A stretch of 64,000 bases of DNA from Bordetella parapertussis. Its GTDB lineage: Bacteria; Pseudomonadota; Gammaproteobacteria; Burkholderiales; Burkholderiaceae_B. The notes below the pieces were generated by a model. That model saw only the letters and a program-made list of their open reading frames with translations. It was not told where the DNA came from and did no database searches. Of this stretch, positions 24,607 through 33,166 are shown one piece after another (the stretch's first letter is position 1; every line of letters starts with the position of its first letter). The stretch lies in the NCBI GenBank assembly GCA_945865935.1, contig CAMBFI010000005.1, positions 62,001-126,000 on the forward strand. The letters are read 5' to 3'. Made by a program: the position numbers and the translations under genes.

Positions 24607-25995
24607 ATGACTGCCGTTCGCTCACCCGCCCCTGCTGCTGTCTTGCACCCTAGCGCGACGCTTGCAAAGTTTGCCTCCGAACTCAAATACACCGACATTC
24701 CAGAGTCGGTACGGATGCGCTGCGAAGATTTGTTTCTAGATACGATGGCTTCCATCCTGGCTGGCTCATCTGCGCGAGCAGTTAAAGCGATGGCTAAATA
24801 CACCGCGCTCATGGGGCCATCCGAGGGCAAATCAGAAGACTTCGTCAATCGCAGAATGACGAATCCTTTTTTTGCTGCCATGGTGAATGCGGCCGCTGCG
24901 CACGTCGTCGAGCAGGATGACGTACATAATGGTTCCGTGTTCCACCCTGCTGCGGTCGTATTTCCGCCAGCGCTTGCGGTCGCACAAGCGATTGGTGCGT
25001 CGGGCGAGGAATTCATCACCGCTTCCGTTGTTGGCTACGAAGTCGGCATTCGAGTGGGAGAATTTCTGGGGCGTTCCCACTATAAGATCTTTCACACCAC
25101 CGGCACCGCTGGCACTGTCGCGGCTGCCGTCACCGTTGGCCGCTTGCTCAAACTCAACCCCGAGCAAATGCTCAACGCCATTGGCTCGGCCGGAACACAA
25201 GCATCAGGCCTTTGGGAGTTTTTGCGCGATGCCGCGGACTCCAAACAACTGCATACCGCCCACGCGGCCTCTACCGGCCTGAGTTCAGCCTATTTGGCCA
25301 AGGAAGGCTTCACGGGAGCACGTCGTATTTTAGAGGGTGTGCAGGGCATGGCTGCCGGTATGTCGACAGACGCGGATCCTGCCAAGCTGACAGACCGCCT
25401 AGGCACCCGCTGGGCGTTGCCAGAGACCTCCTTCAAGTTCCACGCATCGTGCCGTCACACGCATCCTGCTGCGGACGCGCTGCAGCATGCAATGAAGACG
25501 CACGGTTTAAAAGCCGATGACATCACTCGTGTCGTCACCCATGTGCATCAAGGCGCAATCGATGTACTCGGACCTGTGGTCGACCCGCAGACGGTGCATC
25601 AATCAAAGTTTTCGATGGGTACCGTCTTGGCGCTCATCGCCTTGCGTAACTCAGCGGACCTCGCAGGCTTTGATCAAGCGCTCAAGGATGGGCAAGTCAC
25701 CGCCTTCCGTGACAAAGTGACGATGGAGTTAGACGAAGAAGTCGACACCGCGTATCCACAACGTTGGATTGGCAAGGTCACTGTCACGACCAAGGATGGC
25801 CGAAGCTTGGCAGGACGCGTAGACGAGCCCAAGGGTGACCCCGGCAACACCTTGTCGCGCCCAGAGATCGAAGACAAAGCCTTGCGACTCGGGACCTACG
25901 AAGGGAACGCTACCGAAGCGCAAGTAAAAAAATTAATCCAGACCGTTTGGTCCATTAGCAAGCAACCCACACTCGGCCGCGTGTTGTCCGATTAA
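24607..25995 (+). CDS. MmgE/PrpD-family protein
   Basis: The 462-residue product belongs to the MmgE/PrpD family, whose best-known members dehydrate 2-methylcitrate or isomerise cis-aconitate-type acids. Typical segments are the E-Q-D-D-V-H-N-G-S-V-F-H-P-A loop, the GTAGT-x-A-A-A-V stretch and F-K-F-H-A-S-C-R-H-T-H-P. The ATG at 24607 follows an AAAGGA ribosome-binding site and starts after the acyl-CoA dehydrogenase stop; the open frame extends further upstream only as a shadow. No prpB or prpC is nearby, so a general methylcitrate cycle role is not supported. Confidence 0.85.
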   Translation: MTAVRSPAPAAVLHPSATLAKFASELKYTDIPESVRMRCEDLFLDTMASILAGSSARAVKAMAKYTALMGPSEGKSEDFVNRRMTNPFFAAMVNAAAAHVVEQDDVHNGSVFHPAAVVFPPALAVAQAIGASGEEFITASVVGYEVGIRVGEFLGRSHYKIFHTTGTAGTVAAAVTVGRLLKLNPEQMLNAIGSAGTQASGLWEFLRDAADSKQLHTAHAASTGLSSAYLAKEGFTGARRILEGVQGMAAGMSTDADPAKLTDRLGTRWALPETSFKFHASCRHTHPAADALQHAMKTHGLKADDITRVVTHVHQGAIDVLGPVVDPQTVHQSKFSMGTVLALIALRNSADLAGFDQALKDGQVTAFRDKVTMELDEEVDTAYPQRWIGKVTVTTKDGRSLAGRVDEPKGDPGNTLSRPEIEDKALRLGTYEGNATEAQVKKLIQTVWSISKQPTLGRVLSD

Positions 25996-26018
25996 GTCGA
26001 ATCCACGGAGACAAGAAA

Positions 26019-26768
26019 ATGCGTTTACAAAATAAAGTGGCCATCGTTACAGGCGCCGCAAGCGGCTTTGGTGCCGAGATCGCGCGTTTTTACGTTCGCG
26101 AAGGTGCGAAAGTCGTCATCGCAGATTTAAATGAAGCGGGTGCCCAAAAGGTTGCCGCAGAGATTGGCGCATCAGCGATCGCGGTGAAATGCGATGTCAG
26201 CAAGCGCGCCGACATTGATCTCGCTGTGAACACTGCGCTACAGAAGTTTGGCTCGGTCGATATCGTCGTGAACAATGCAGGCTATACCCACAAGAACCAG
26301 CCTTTTCTCGACGTGGATGAAGCGGCTTACGACAGATGTTTCGATGTCAACGTCAAGGCGATTTATCACATGATCAATGCGGTCGTGCCAATGATGCGTG
26401 CCAAAAAGTCTGGCTGCATCATCAACGTTGGCTCTACCGCCGGGTTGCGACCACGCCCAGGTCTGACTTGGTACAACGCTTCAAAAGGTGCGGCGAATCT
26501 TTTGTCAAAGTCGCTGGCCGTAGAGCTCGCGGGCGACAATATTCGCGTTAATGTGATTTGCCCCGTCATGGGTGACACCGGCATGTTGGGCGACTTTATG
26601 GGCATCCCCGACACACCGGAGAACCGAGCAAAATTCATTGCGACCATACCCATGGGCAGACTAAGTGTGCCACGCGACATCGCCAATGCAGCGGTGTTCT
26701 TGGCCTCAGAAGAGGCTTCCTTTTTGACGGGACTTGAGCTGCCTGTCGATGGTGGGCGAACGATTTAG
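26019..26768 (+). CDS. SDR-family oxidoreductase (FabG-like)
   Basis: The 249-residue short-chain dehydrogenase has the cofactor motif T-G-A-A-S-G-F-G, the NNAG motif, and the catalytic Ser-Tyr-Lys set (N-V-G-S-T-A-G and WYNASKGA). Asp39 after the second strand (V-I-A-D-L-N) suggests NAD rather than NADP. It lies 23 bases after the MmgE/PrpD gene with a GGAGA sequence upstream, so it is the third gene of the acyl-CoA dehydrogenase cluster. Oxidation of a hydroxyacyl intermediate is plausible but unproven. Confidence 0.88.
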   Translation: MRLQNKVAIVTGAASGFGAEIARFYVREGAKVVIADLNEAGAQKVAAEIGASAIAVKCDVSKRADIDLAVNTALQKFGSVDIVVNNAGYTHKNQPFLDVDEAAYDRCFDVNVKAIYHMINAVVPMMRAKKSGCIINVGSTAGLRPRPGLTWYNASKGAANLLSKSLAVELAGDNIRVNVICPVMGDTGMLGDFMGIPDTPENRAKFIATIPMGRLSVPRDIANAAVFLASEEASFLTGLELPVDGGRTI

Positions 26769-26804
26769 CGCCCGCCCGGTGGCGTAAGCCTAGCGGAACA
26801 ACAA

Positions 26805-27560
26805 TCAGCCTTTTCGGGCGGATTGTTGCTTCTGCGCCAAGTCTGCGATGCCCTCTTCAGCCAGCGCCAAAAGCTGGTTGAGCTCAGCGCGATCAAACGT
26901 ATGTCCCTCGGCCGTGCCCTGTACCTCAACATAACGACCCGATCCGGTCATCACAATATTCATATCCGCATCACAGCCAGAATCCTCGGGATAATCGAGG
27001 TCGAGCACCGCCTGCCCCTCAACCATACCCACCGACACGGCAGCAACTGAATCGATCAAGGGGTTCTTGGTTAGCAATCCCTGTTTGATGAGCCCGTCCA
27101 CCGCATCAGCAACGGCGATCCAAGCCCCTGTAATACTGGCACACCGCGTACCGCCATCCGCTTGCAACACATCGCAATCGATTTGAATCGTGCGCTCGCC
27201 GAGCGCCGTCATATCCATCACGGCTCGCAAGCTACGCCCGATCAAGCGCTGAATTTCCTGAGTGCGGCCAGACTGCTTACCCTTGGCAGCCTCGCGATCG
27301 GAACGTGTATGCGTCGAGCGCGGCAACATCCCGTACTCAGCCGTGACCCAGCCCTGACCCTTTCCTTTTAAAAAGGGAGGCACTTTTTCGAGTACGCTTG
27401 CGGTACACAACACTTGGGTGTTCCCCATCGCAATCAACACCGAACCTTCGGCGTAGCAAGTGAAACCGCGCTGTATGGAGACGCTGCGTAGCTCATTTGC
27501 AGCGCGACCGGAAGGCCGTGGTTGTACAGAGCTAGCTTGGGCTTTAGGGGTAGTTGACAC
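26805..27560 (-). CDS. rph: Ribonuclease PH
   Basis: RNase PH trims tRNA 3' ends by phosphorolysis. The 251-residue product has the family's early [12 protein letters not shown] segment, the [11 protein letters not shown] phosphate-binding region, and the [13 protein letters not shown] signature. The frame opens with GTG at 27560, giving an N-terminal extension of about 16 residues compared with E. coli; no internal ATG precedes the conserved part. It is divergent from ggt with only 37 bases between the two starts. Confidence 0.94.
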   Translation of the reverse strand: MSTTPKAQASSVQPRPSGRAANELRSVSIQRGFTCYAEGSVLIAMGNTQVLCTASVLEKVPPFLKGKGQGWVTAEYGMLPRSTHTRSDREAAKGKQSGRTQEIQRLIGRSLRAVMDMTALGERTIQIDCDVLQADGGTRCASITGAWIAVADAVDGLIKQGLLTKNPLIDSVAAVSVGMVEGQAVLDLDYPEDSGCDADMNIVMTGSGRYVEVQGTAEGHTFDRAELNQLLALAEEGIADLAQKQQSARKG

Positions 27561-27597
27561 GATGTGCTCTCACAAAATTTCAGGTAGTGGGTCGACC

Positions 27598-29526
27598 ATG
27601 ATTCAAAATAGCCAATCCCTAGGTTTACAGCGTCACAGTATACGCAGCGCAGCACGTGGTGTCCTGCTCAGCGGACTCTGTCTGAGCCTTGCGATCTCGT
27701 GTCACAGGCCTGTTTGGGCGCAGCGCGCGCCTGCCGTCACCCCGACGCCAGGCACTGCCACCGCTGTCACACTGCCTGCGACCACTCCGTCGGCTGACAA
27801 TGCGGCGGTGCTGCGCTACGACGGATCCTTTGAGATATTTCATCCAACCGTTTCGACCGGCGGGATGGTGGCGAGCGAGCATCGGCTCGCAAGCGAAGTC
27901 GGCGCGCGGATACTGCAACAGGGTGGTAATGCAACCGATGCCGCGGTCGCGATGGGATTTGCCCTGGCGGTGGTTTTACCGAACGCCGGCAATCTTGGAG
28001 GCGGCGGGTTTATGCTCGTACGCGATGTGACCAAAGGCAGCACGGTCGCCTTAGATTTTCGTGAAGTAGCGCCCGCAAGCGCCCACCCAAGCCTGTTTCT
28101 GGACGCCAACGGGCAAGTCATCCCAGGAAAATCAACACGCACACCCTACGCGGTAGGAGTACCCGGCTCTGTGGCGGGCCTCGTTCAAGCTGCCCGCGAC
28201 TACGGCAGTCTGCCGTTGTCACAGCTTGTCGCACCCGCCATCGGGTTAGCCGAAAACGGCTTTACCGTTAGTGCAGTGCTTGAAGAGCAATTCAGATCTC
28301 ACCGCGCCCACCTGATTCGCTGGGAGGGCACACGCGAGATATTCTTTAAGCGCAAGGCGGGTGCGCCTGAATGCGTCCTGCAACACTGCCCGCACGACGT
28401 CCTGGAAACCTATGGGCGCGGGGATCGCCTGATTCAAAAAGACCTCGCAAACACCTTGCGACTCATTGCGCAAGCAGGTGCAAACGGTTTTTACACGGGC
28501 CCCATCGCCCAGCAAATTGTGGCAGAACTCGCCAGCGCGGGTGCGCCCTCACCCATGACGTTACAAGACTTAAGTCATTACCGTGTCGCCATTCGACAAC
28601 CGATCCAAGGCACCTACCGAGGCCATCACATACTGTCGATGCCCGCGCCGAGTTCGGGCGGTGTGCACTTGATTCAAATGCTAAACCTACTCGAGCGCTA
28701 TCCACTGGCCGAGTTCGGGGCGAACAGTGCGCGCACCATTCACTTACTCGCAGAGAGTGCGAGACTGGCGTATGCCGATCGCTCGGAGTTCCTAGGTGAC
28801 CCGGATTTCGTCAAGGTGCCACAACGTGGCCTAAGCGCTAAACGCTATGCCGATGAACTGGCTGCGCGTATCAATGTCGAGCGCGCCACTCCAAGCAAGT
28901 CCGTCCGTCCTGGGCAGCCTCTGCCATTTGAAAGTGATCAGACGACACACTTCTCTGTGATTGATCGTGCAGGCAATGTCGTGAGCTGCACCTATACACT
29001 CAACTTGAACTTTGGTTCGGGTATTGTGGCGCGCGGCACCGGCGTGCTTTTAAATAATGAAATGGATGACTTCGTCGCCAAGCCTGGTGTGCCCAACTCT
29101 TTCGGTCTGCTCGGCGGTGACGCCAATGCAGTCGAGGCCGGCAAGCGGCCACTGAGTTCGATGACACCTGTGATCGTGCTCAAAGACGGCAAGGCATGGC
29201 TCGCAACGGGTTCGCCTGGCGGCTCTCGCATCATCACCACGGTGTTACAAAACCTTGTGAATATCATCGACTTCAATATGAATATCGCTCAGGCGATTTC
29301 GACACCCCGCACCCACCATCAGTGGATGCCAGACTACCTAAGAATCGAGCGTGGCATCAGTCCCGATACGATCTCGCTCTTGAAACAAATGGGGCATGAC
29401 GTGAGAATCATGCCAACCATGGGACGTGCGCAGACCGTACAGTACACACAGGGACGATTTTTTGGTGCGTCGGACCCCCGAAACCCAGATGGTGCCGCAC
29501 TCGGCATAGAGAGCAAACATGATTAA
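27598..29526 (+). CDS. ggt: Gamma-glutamyltransferase, exported type
   Basis: This enzyme cleaves glutathione and other gamma-glutamyl compounds, normally in the periplasm. The 642-residue precursor has a signal-like region at about residues 20-45 ending in VWA-QRAP, the large subunit with STGGMVASEHRLAS and GGNATDAAVA, and the autocatalytic cleavage site at Thr449 (Q-T-T-H-F-S-V-I-D). The small subunit retains the PLSSMTP loop. I choose the ATG at 27598, which has an AGGTAGTGG sequence upstream; an in-frame ATG at 27562 is possible. The stop overlaps the yicC start by 8 bases. Confidence 0.9.
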   Translation: MIQNSQSLGLQRHSIRSAARGVLLSGLCLSLAISCHRPVWAQRAPAVTPTPGTATAVTLPATTPSADNAAVLRYDGSFEIFHPTVSTGGMVASEHRLASEVGARILQQGGNATDAAVAMGFALAVVLPNAGNLGGGGFMLVRDVTKGSTVALDFREVAPASAHPSLFLDANGQVIPGKSTRTPYAVGVPGSVAGLVQAARDYGSLPLSQLVAPAIGLAENGFTVSAVLEEQFRSHRAHLIRWEGTREIFFKRKAGAPECVLQHCPHDVLETYGRGDRLIQKDLANTLRLIAQAGANGFYTGPIAQQIVAELASAGAPSPMTLQDLSHYRVAIRQPIQGTYRGHHILSMPAPSSGGVHLIQMLNLLERYPLAEFGANSARTIHLLAESARLAYADRSEFLGDPDFVKVPQRGLSAKRYADELAARINVERATPSKSVRPGQPLPFESDQTTHFSVIDRAGNVVSCTYTLNLNFGSGIVARGTGVLLNNEMDDFVAKPGVPNSFGLLGGDANAVEAGKRPLSSMTPVIVLKDGKAWLATGSPGGSRIITTVLQNLVNIIDFNMNIAQAISTPRTHHQWMPDYLRIERGISPDTISLLKQMGHDVRIMPTMGRAQTVQYTQGRFFGASDPRNPDGAALGIESKHD

Positions 29527-30448
29527 AAGCATGACAGGATTTGGTAATGCGAAAGCTGAGCAACCCTTCGGAGCTGTCACGCTCGAACTCAAAACCGTGA
29601 ACAGTCGGTATTTAGATGTGCAGTTCAGGATGCCTGACGAATTACGCCTGGCCGAGCACGCCATACGCGAACGGATCGCGAGCGTTCTTGCGCGTGGGAA
29701 AATTGAGGTTCGCGCAAGTTTTGCGCGCGCCGTGGGTGAGCAAGAAACCGATCTGACACCCACCTTGCTGCACCGGGTGGCAGAACAACTTGCGTTGGCG
29801 CGTCAGTCCCTGCCAGAGACTCTCTCACCCACACTCACTGAGTTACTCAGCTGGTCTGGCACACCTCAACAATCTATCGAACCCGAACGCTGGTCAAAAC
29901 TCTGCCTCGACGCACTTGAACCCGCGCTCACACAGTTAATTGAGGGACGCCAAAGAGAAGGTCAACGTTTGGCTGAGGTCATGCTCGCCACCGCTAGACA
30001 GGTGCATGAAGTTCTGCACACCGTTCAACAACACATGCCCGCGCTGCTGCTCGCACATCGCAACCGGCTGTCTACAAAACTGAAGGAAACGCTGCATGCG
30101 GCTTTTCCTGAAGGTTTCGCCCACATTACAGGCGCAGAGCTCACTGAACGCATTGCCAGCGAGTCGAGCCTCTTTGCAATTCGTATTGATGTAGCGGAAG
30201 AACTTGCTCGACTCAGCTCTCACCTGACCGAACTAGAATTTCTTTTGGGAAAACACGACAACACTTCTTCAAAAACCATCAATGCTTCGGGAAGTGTGGG
30301 AAAACGGCTTGACTTCCTGTTCCAAGAAATGAACCGTGAAGCCAACACGCTTGGATCTAAAGCGGGAAGTATGGAGATGACGCAAGCGGCTATCGATTTA
30401 AAGTTACTGATCGAGCAAATGCGCGAACAGGCAATGAATATCGAATAG
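29519..30448 (+). CDS. yicC: YicC-family endoribonuclease
   Basis: The 309-residue product starts with the family hallmark M-I-K-S-M-T-G-F-G-x-A, followed by E-L-K-T-V-N-S-R-Y-L-D and R-G-K-I-E-V. The C-terminal DUF1732 part has G-K-R-L-D-F-L-x-Q-E-M-N-R-E-A-N-T-L-G-S-K, the strongest conserved block. YicC/RhyB-type proteins have been reported as endoribonucleases that act on small RNAs and mRNA. In related genomes it lies directly before gmk; here two minus-strand genes lie in between. Confidence 0.93.
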   Translation: MIKSMTGFGNAKAEQPFGAVTLELKTVNSRYLDVQFRMPDELRLAEHAIRERIASVLARGKIEVRASFARAVGEQETDLTPTLLHRVAEQLALARQSLPETLSPTLTELLSWSGTPQQSIEPERWSKLCLDALEPALTQLIEGRQREGQRLAEVMLATARQVHEVLHTVQQHMPALLLAHRNRLSTKLKETLHAAFPEGFAHITGAELTERIASESSLFAIRIDVAEELARLSSHLTELEFLLGKHDNTSSKTINASGSVGKRLDFLFQEMNREANTLGSKAGSMEMTQAAIDLKLLIEQMREQAMNIE

Positions 30449-30480
30449 CCGCCCAACCGTAGCGTCAAAAACTCAGGTCG

Positions 30481-31236
30481 CTAGCCACGCCCCACGAAGG
30501 GCATAGTCGTCGCCATAATCGTGACGAACTGCACGTTTGTCTCGAGTGGATAACTCACAATCTGAGACACCATTTGCGCAACATGATTGACATCCATGCG
30601 CGGCTCGACCCGCGTTGAGCCATCAGGTTGTGGCACACCTTTTGTCATACGTTCGGTCATCGGCGTCGCCGCGTTACCAATATCAATTTGTGTACACGCG
30701 ATGTTGTAGTGACGGGTGTCAAGCGAGATAGACTTAGTCAAACCGGTCACTGCGTGTTTGGTTGAGGTGTAGCCAATCGAAAATGGTCGTGGCGCATGGG
30801 CAGAAATTGAGCCATTGTTAATGATACGGCCACCCTGCGGCTTTTGATCTTTCATGATTCGAATAGCAGCCTGCGCGCACAGAAACATGCCGGTCAAATT
30901 AATATTGACGATATCTTTCCAGATGTCGACGGGCAAATCTTCGATGGGAACAGGTGGTCCACCACGCCCCGCGTTGTTAAACAATACATCTAGGCGACCA
31001 AAGCGCTTGGTGACTTCAGCAAACAGCGCCTTCACGGACGCTTCGTCGCTGACATCAGTCACGACTGGATGTAGGCGTGCACTGTGTGCACCACCTAGGC
31101 TGCGCGTTTCCTCCAGGGCATCGGCGCGACGTCCAGCAAGCAATACCTCATAACCTGCCGCAGCGAGTGCGTGTGACACAGCGCGACCAATTCCGGAGCC
31201 TGCTCCCGTAACCACTGCAACCTTCAAGTCAGACAT
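30481..31236 (-). CDS. SDR-family oxidoreductase
   Basis: The 251-residue short-chain dehydrogenase has T-G-A-G-S-G-I-G near the N-terminus, NNAG around residue 89, and a catalytic Ser-Tyr-Lys set with N-N-G-S-I-S and GYTSTKHA. The cofactor loop L-L-A-G-R-R-A favours NADP, unlike the SDR at 26 kb. It and the downstream-transcribed sulfurtransferase are on the minus strand, inserted between yicC and gmk. The substrate is unknown. Confidence 0.87.
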   Translation of the reverse strand: MSDLKVAVVTGAGSGIGRAVSHALAAAGYEVLLAGRRADALEETRSLGGAHSARLHPVVTDVSDEASVKALFAEVTKRFGRLDVLFNNAGRGGPPVPIEDLPVDIWKDIVNINLTGMFLCAQAAIRIMKDQKPQGGRIINNGSISAHAPRPFSIGYTSTKHAVTGLTKSISLDTRHYNIACTQIDIGNAATPMTERMTKGVPQPDGSTRVEPRMDVNHVAQMVSQIVSYPLETNVQFVTIMATTMPFVGRG

Positions 31237-31302
31237 TATTTTCCCTTCCTGTGTGAATAATTAAGGCGTACGTTTTCTTAGGATGACACCGGTTACGCAA
31301 TA

Positions 31303-32169
31303 CTATCCCTTGGCTGCACCTAATTCTATTTGTGCATCCGGTTGCGAGCTCCATTCGCTCCAAGAGCCACCATACAGCCCTGCACCACTTAAACCCGCAA
31401 GTTCCATCGCAAGTAAAAGATGGCATGCCGAGACACCCGAGCCGCAACTTGCGACAACCTCTGAGGGCGTGCGATCACCGATCAAGCGCGCAAACTCGGC
31501 ACGCAGTACCTCGGGAGACTTGAGTTTCCAGTCCGCGTCTAGATTATCCTTCGATGGACGACTCAAAGATCCTGGGATATGCCCCGCCTTCGCATCAAGT
31601 GTTTCATTCAACCCTTGGAATCGATCGCCTGGCCGTCCATCAATGATCAGCCGATCACGGCGCCCCAGTCCAGCACGCATATTGGCGAGATCAACGGCTT
31701 TCGTGAGTGCGCTAGCTTGCTTGAAATTTCCACGCAAACGTGCGGCGGGCTTTGTGGGGGTTAGCTCAAAGCCAGCCTTGGTCCATGCGTCGATCGTGCC
31801 ATCTAACACGACAACCTTTGCATGGCCCACCCAACGTGCCAACCACCACAAGCGTGCGGCGTACGATCCTCCGGGGGCATCGTAGGCCACAACCAGCGTA
31901 TCGGCATTGACACCAAGCCCAGCAAGCTGTTCGGCAAAGACGCGTTGCTCGGGCAAAGGATGACGGCCATTCGAACCGTTTTTTTCACCGCTGAGCATAC
32001 GACCCAGGTCCACAAACACTGCGCCTGGAATGTGCGAAGCTTCATAGGCCCGACGTCCTAGGTCGGCATCCACTAGGTCATAGCGACAATCACAAACGAG
32101 TACTGATGCGGGGTCGCTCGCCAGCAACTTCTGCAGGGCTTCCGGGGAGATGAGATGCTGACTACTCAT
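31303..32169 (-). CDS. sseA: 3-Mercaptopyruvate sulfurtransferase (rhodanese family)
   Basis: The 288-residue protein has two rhodanese domains with the active-site Cys242 in the loop C-G-S-G-V-S-A. That loop is the mercaptopyruvate sulfurtransferase type (CGSGVTA in E. coli SseA), not the thiosulfate type (CRKGVT). It would transfer sulfur from 3-mercaptopyruvate to thiols or cyanide. I start at the ATG at 32169, which has a GGATGG sequence upstream; the frame extends nine codons further. It is divergent from gmk, with about 100 bases between them. Confidence 0.88.
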   Translation of the reverse strand: MSSQHLISPEALQKLLASDPASVLVCDCRYDLVDADLGRRAYEASHIPGAVFVDLGRMLSGEKNGSNGRHPLPEQRVFAEQLAGLGVNADTLVVAYDAPGGSYAARLWWLARWVGHAKVVVLDGTIDAWTKAGFELTPTKPAARLRGNFKQASALTKAVDLANMRAGLGRRDRLIIDGRPGDRFQGLNETLDAKAGHIPGSLSRPSKDNLDADWKLKSPEVLRAEFARLIGDRTPSEVVASCGSGVSACHLLLAMELAGLSGAGLYGGSWSEWSSQPDAQIELGAAKG

Positions 32170-32273
32170 GTGGGGTCCATCCTTTGTCGAGTTCAAAAAT
32201 AACTACAGCCACGAGAGCCGATTCTAGCGACTCTGCTATGCTTTTGCTTTGTTCTATTTTGCCATTGTCACCC

Positions 32274-32906
32274 ATGTCCTCGGTCGTCGGAAACGTTTTT
32301 ATGGTCGTGGCGCCTAGCGGCGCTGGAAAATCCAGCTTGGTCAACGCCCTGCTAGAGCAGGACAATGCACTTTGGCTGTCTGTCTCTTGCACCACCCGCC
32401 CACCTCGCTCGGGCGAAGAAGACGGTAAAGATTATCGGTTTGTTACGCACGCTGACTTTGACGCACTGCGTCATAACGATCGCTTGCTGGAATGGGCACA
32501 TGTCCACGGAAACTACTACGGTACGCCACGCGACCATATCGACGCCGCGCTCGGACGTGGGCAGGACGTATTGCTTGAAATCGACTGGCAAGGCGCGCGA
32601 CAGGTCAAAAAACTGTACCCCACGTCTATCGGCATTTTTATTTTGCCTCCCTCCATCGAGACGCTTCGTCAGCGTCTTACCGGCCGAGGTCAAGATACTC
32701 TTGAGGTCATCGAGCGGCGCATTCAGGCCGCAGCCGAAGAGATTTCTCACGCACCCGAGTTCGAATATGTTATTATTAATCAAGACTTTAGCTTAGCGTT
32801 AACGCAGCTCGACGAAATCATTCGCACAAATCGGTTGCGTTACGGTTCGCAACAAGCACGGCACGCCGCATTGTTCGAGCAACTGCGTTTACCGACAAGC
32901 AAGTAA
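32274..32906 (+). CDS. gmk: Guanylate kinase
   Basis: Gmk converts GMP to GDP. The 210-residue product has the P-loop APSGAGKSS, the GMP-binding [17 protein letters not shown] and the [10 protein letters not shown] motif. The ATG at 32274 begins the family sequence directly; the open frame reaches 30 codons further upstream without conserved content. It opens the conserved gmk-rpoZ-spoT operon that links GTP metabolism and ppGpp signalling. Confidence 0.95.
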   Translation: MSSVVGNVFMVVAPSGAGKSSLVNALLEQDNALWLSVSCTTRPPRSGEEDGKDYRFVTHADFDALRHNDRLLEWAHVHGNYYGTPRDHIDAALGRGQDVLLEIDWQGARQVKKLYPTSIGIFILPPSIETLRQRLTGRGQDTLEVIERRIQAAAEEISHAPEFEYVIINQDFSLALTQLDEIIRTNRLRYGSQQARHAALFEQLRLPTSK

Positions 32907-32951
32907 GCACGAAGTCAAACCCGCACGACCTTTACTTCAAACAGGAATTCC

Positions 32952-33155
32952 ATGGCCCGCATCACTGTTGACGATTGCCTAGATCACATCCCAAATCGCT
33001 TCAAGCTTACGCTGGCTGCAACCTACCGTGCGCGCGAGCTCGCTCAAGGGCATGCCGCCCGCCTTGAAACCAAGGACAAGCCCTGCGTGACCGCATTGCG
33101 CGAGATATCGGCTGGCTTGACCGGCGTCGAAATGCTGCGCAAGGTCCCAACCTAA
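32952..33155 (+). CDS. rpoZ: RNA polymerase omega subunit
   Basis: The 67-residue product starts [10 protein letters not shown] and continues N-R-F[13 protein letters not shown], the universal omega pattern. Omega helps to assemble RNA polymerase and forms part of the ppGpp-binding site. It is located 45 bases after gmk and 11 bases before spoT, as in other betaproteobacteria. An AGGAA ribosome-binding site precedes the ATG. Confidence 0.96.
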   Translation: MARITVDDCLDHIPNRFKLTLAATYRARELAQGHAARLETKDKPCVTALREISAGLTGVEMLRKVPT

Positions 33156-33166
33156 ACAAGGTAAGC

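Noticed and set aside
31283-31885. A 200-codon plus-strand frame opposite the sulfurtransferase.
   Set aside because: It is antisense to sseA and its composition is serine/proline-rich as expected for a shadow frame.
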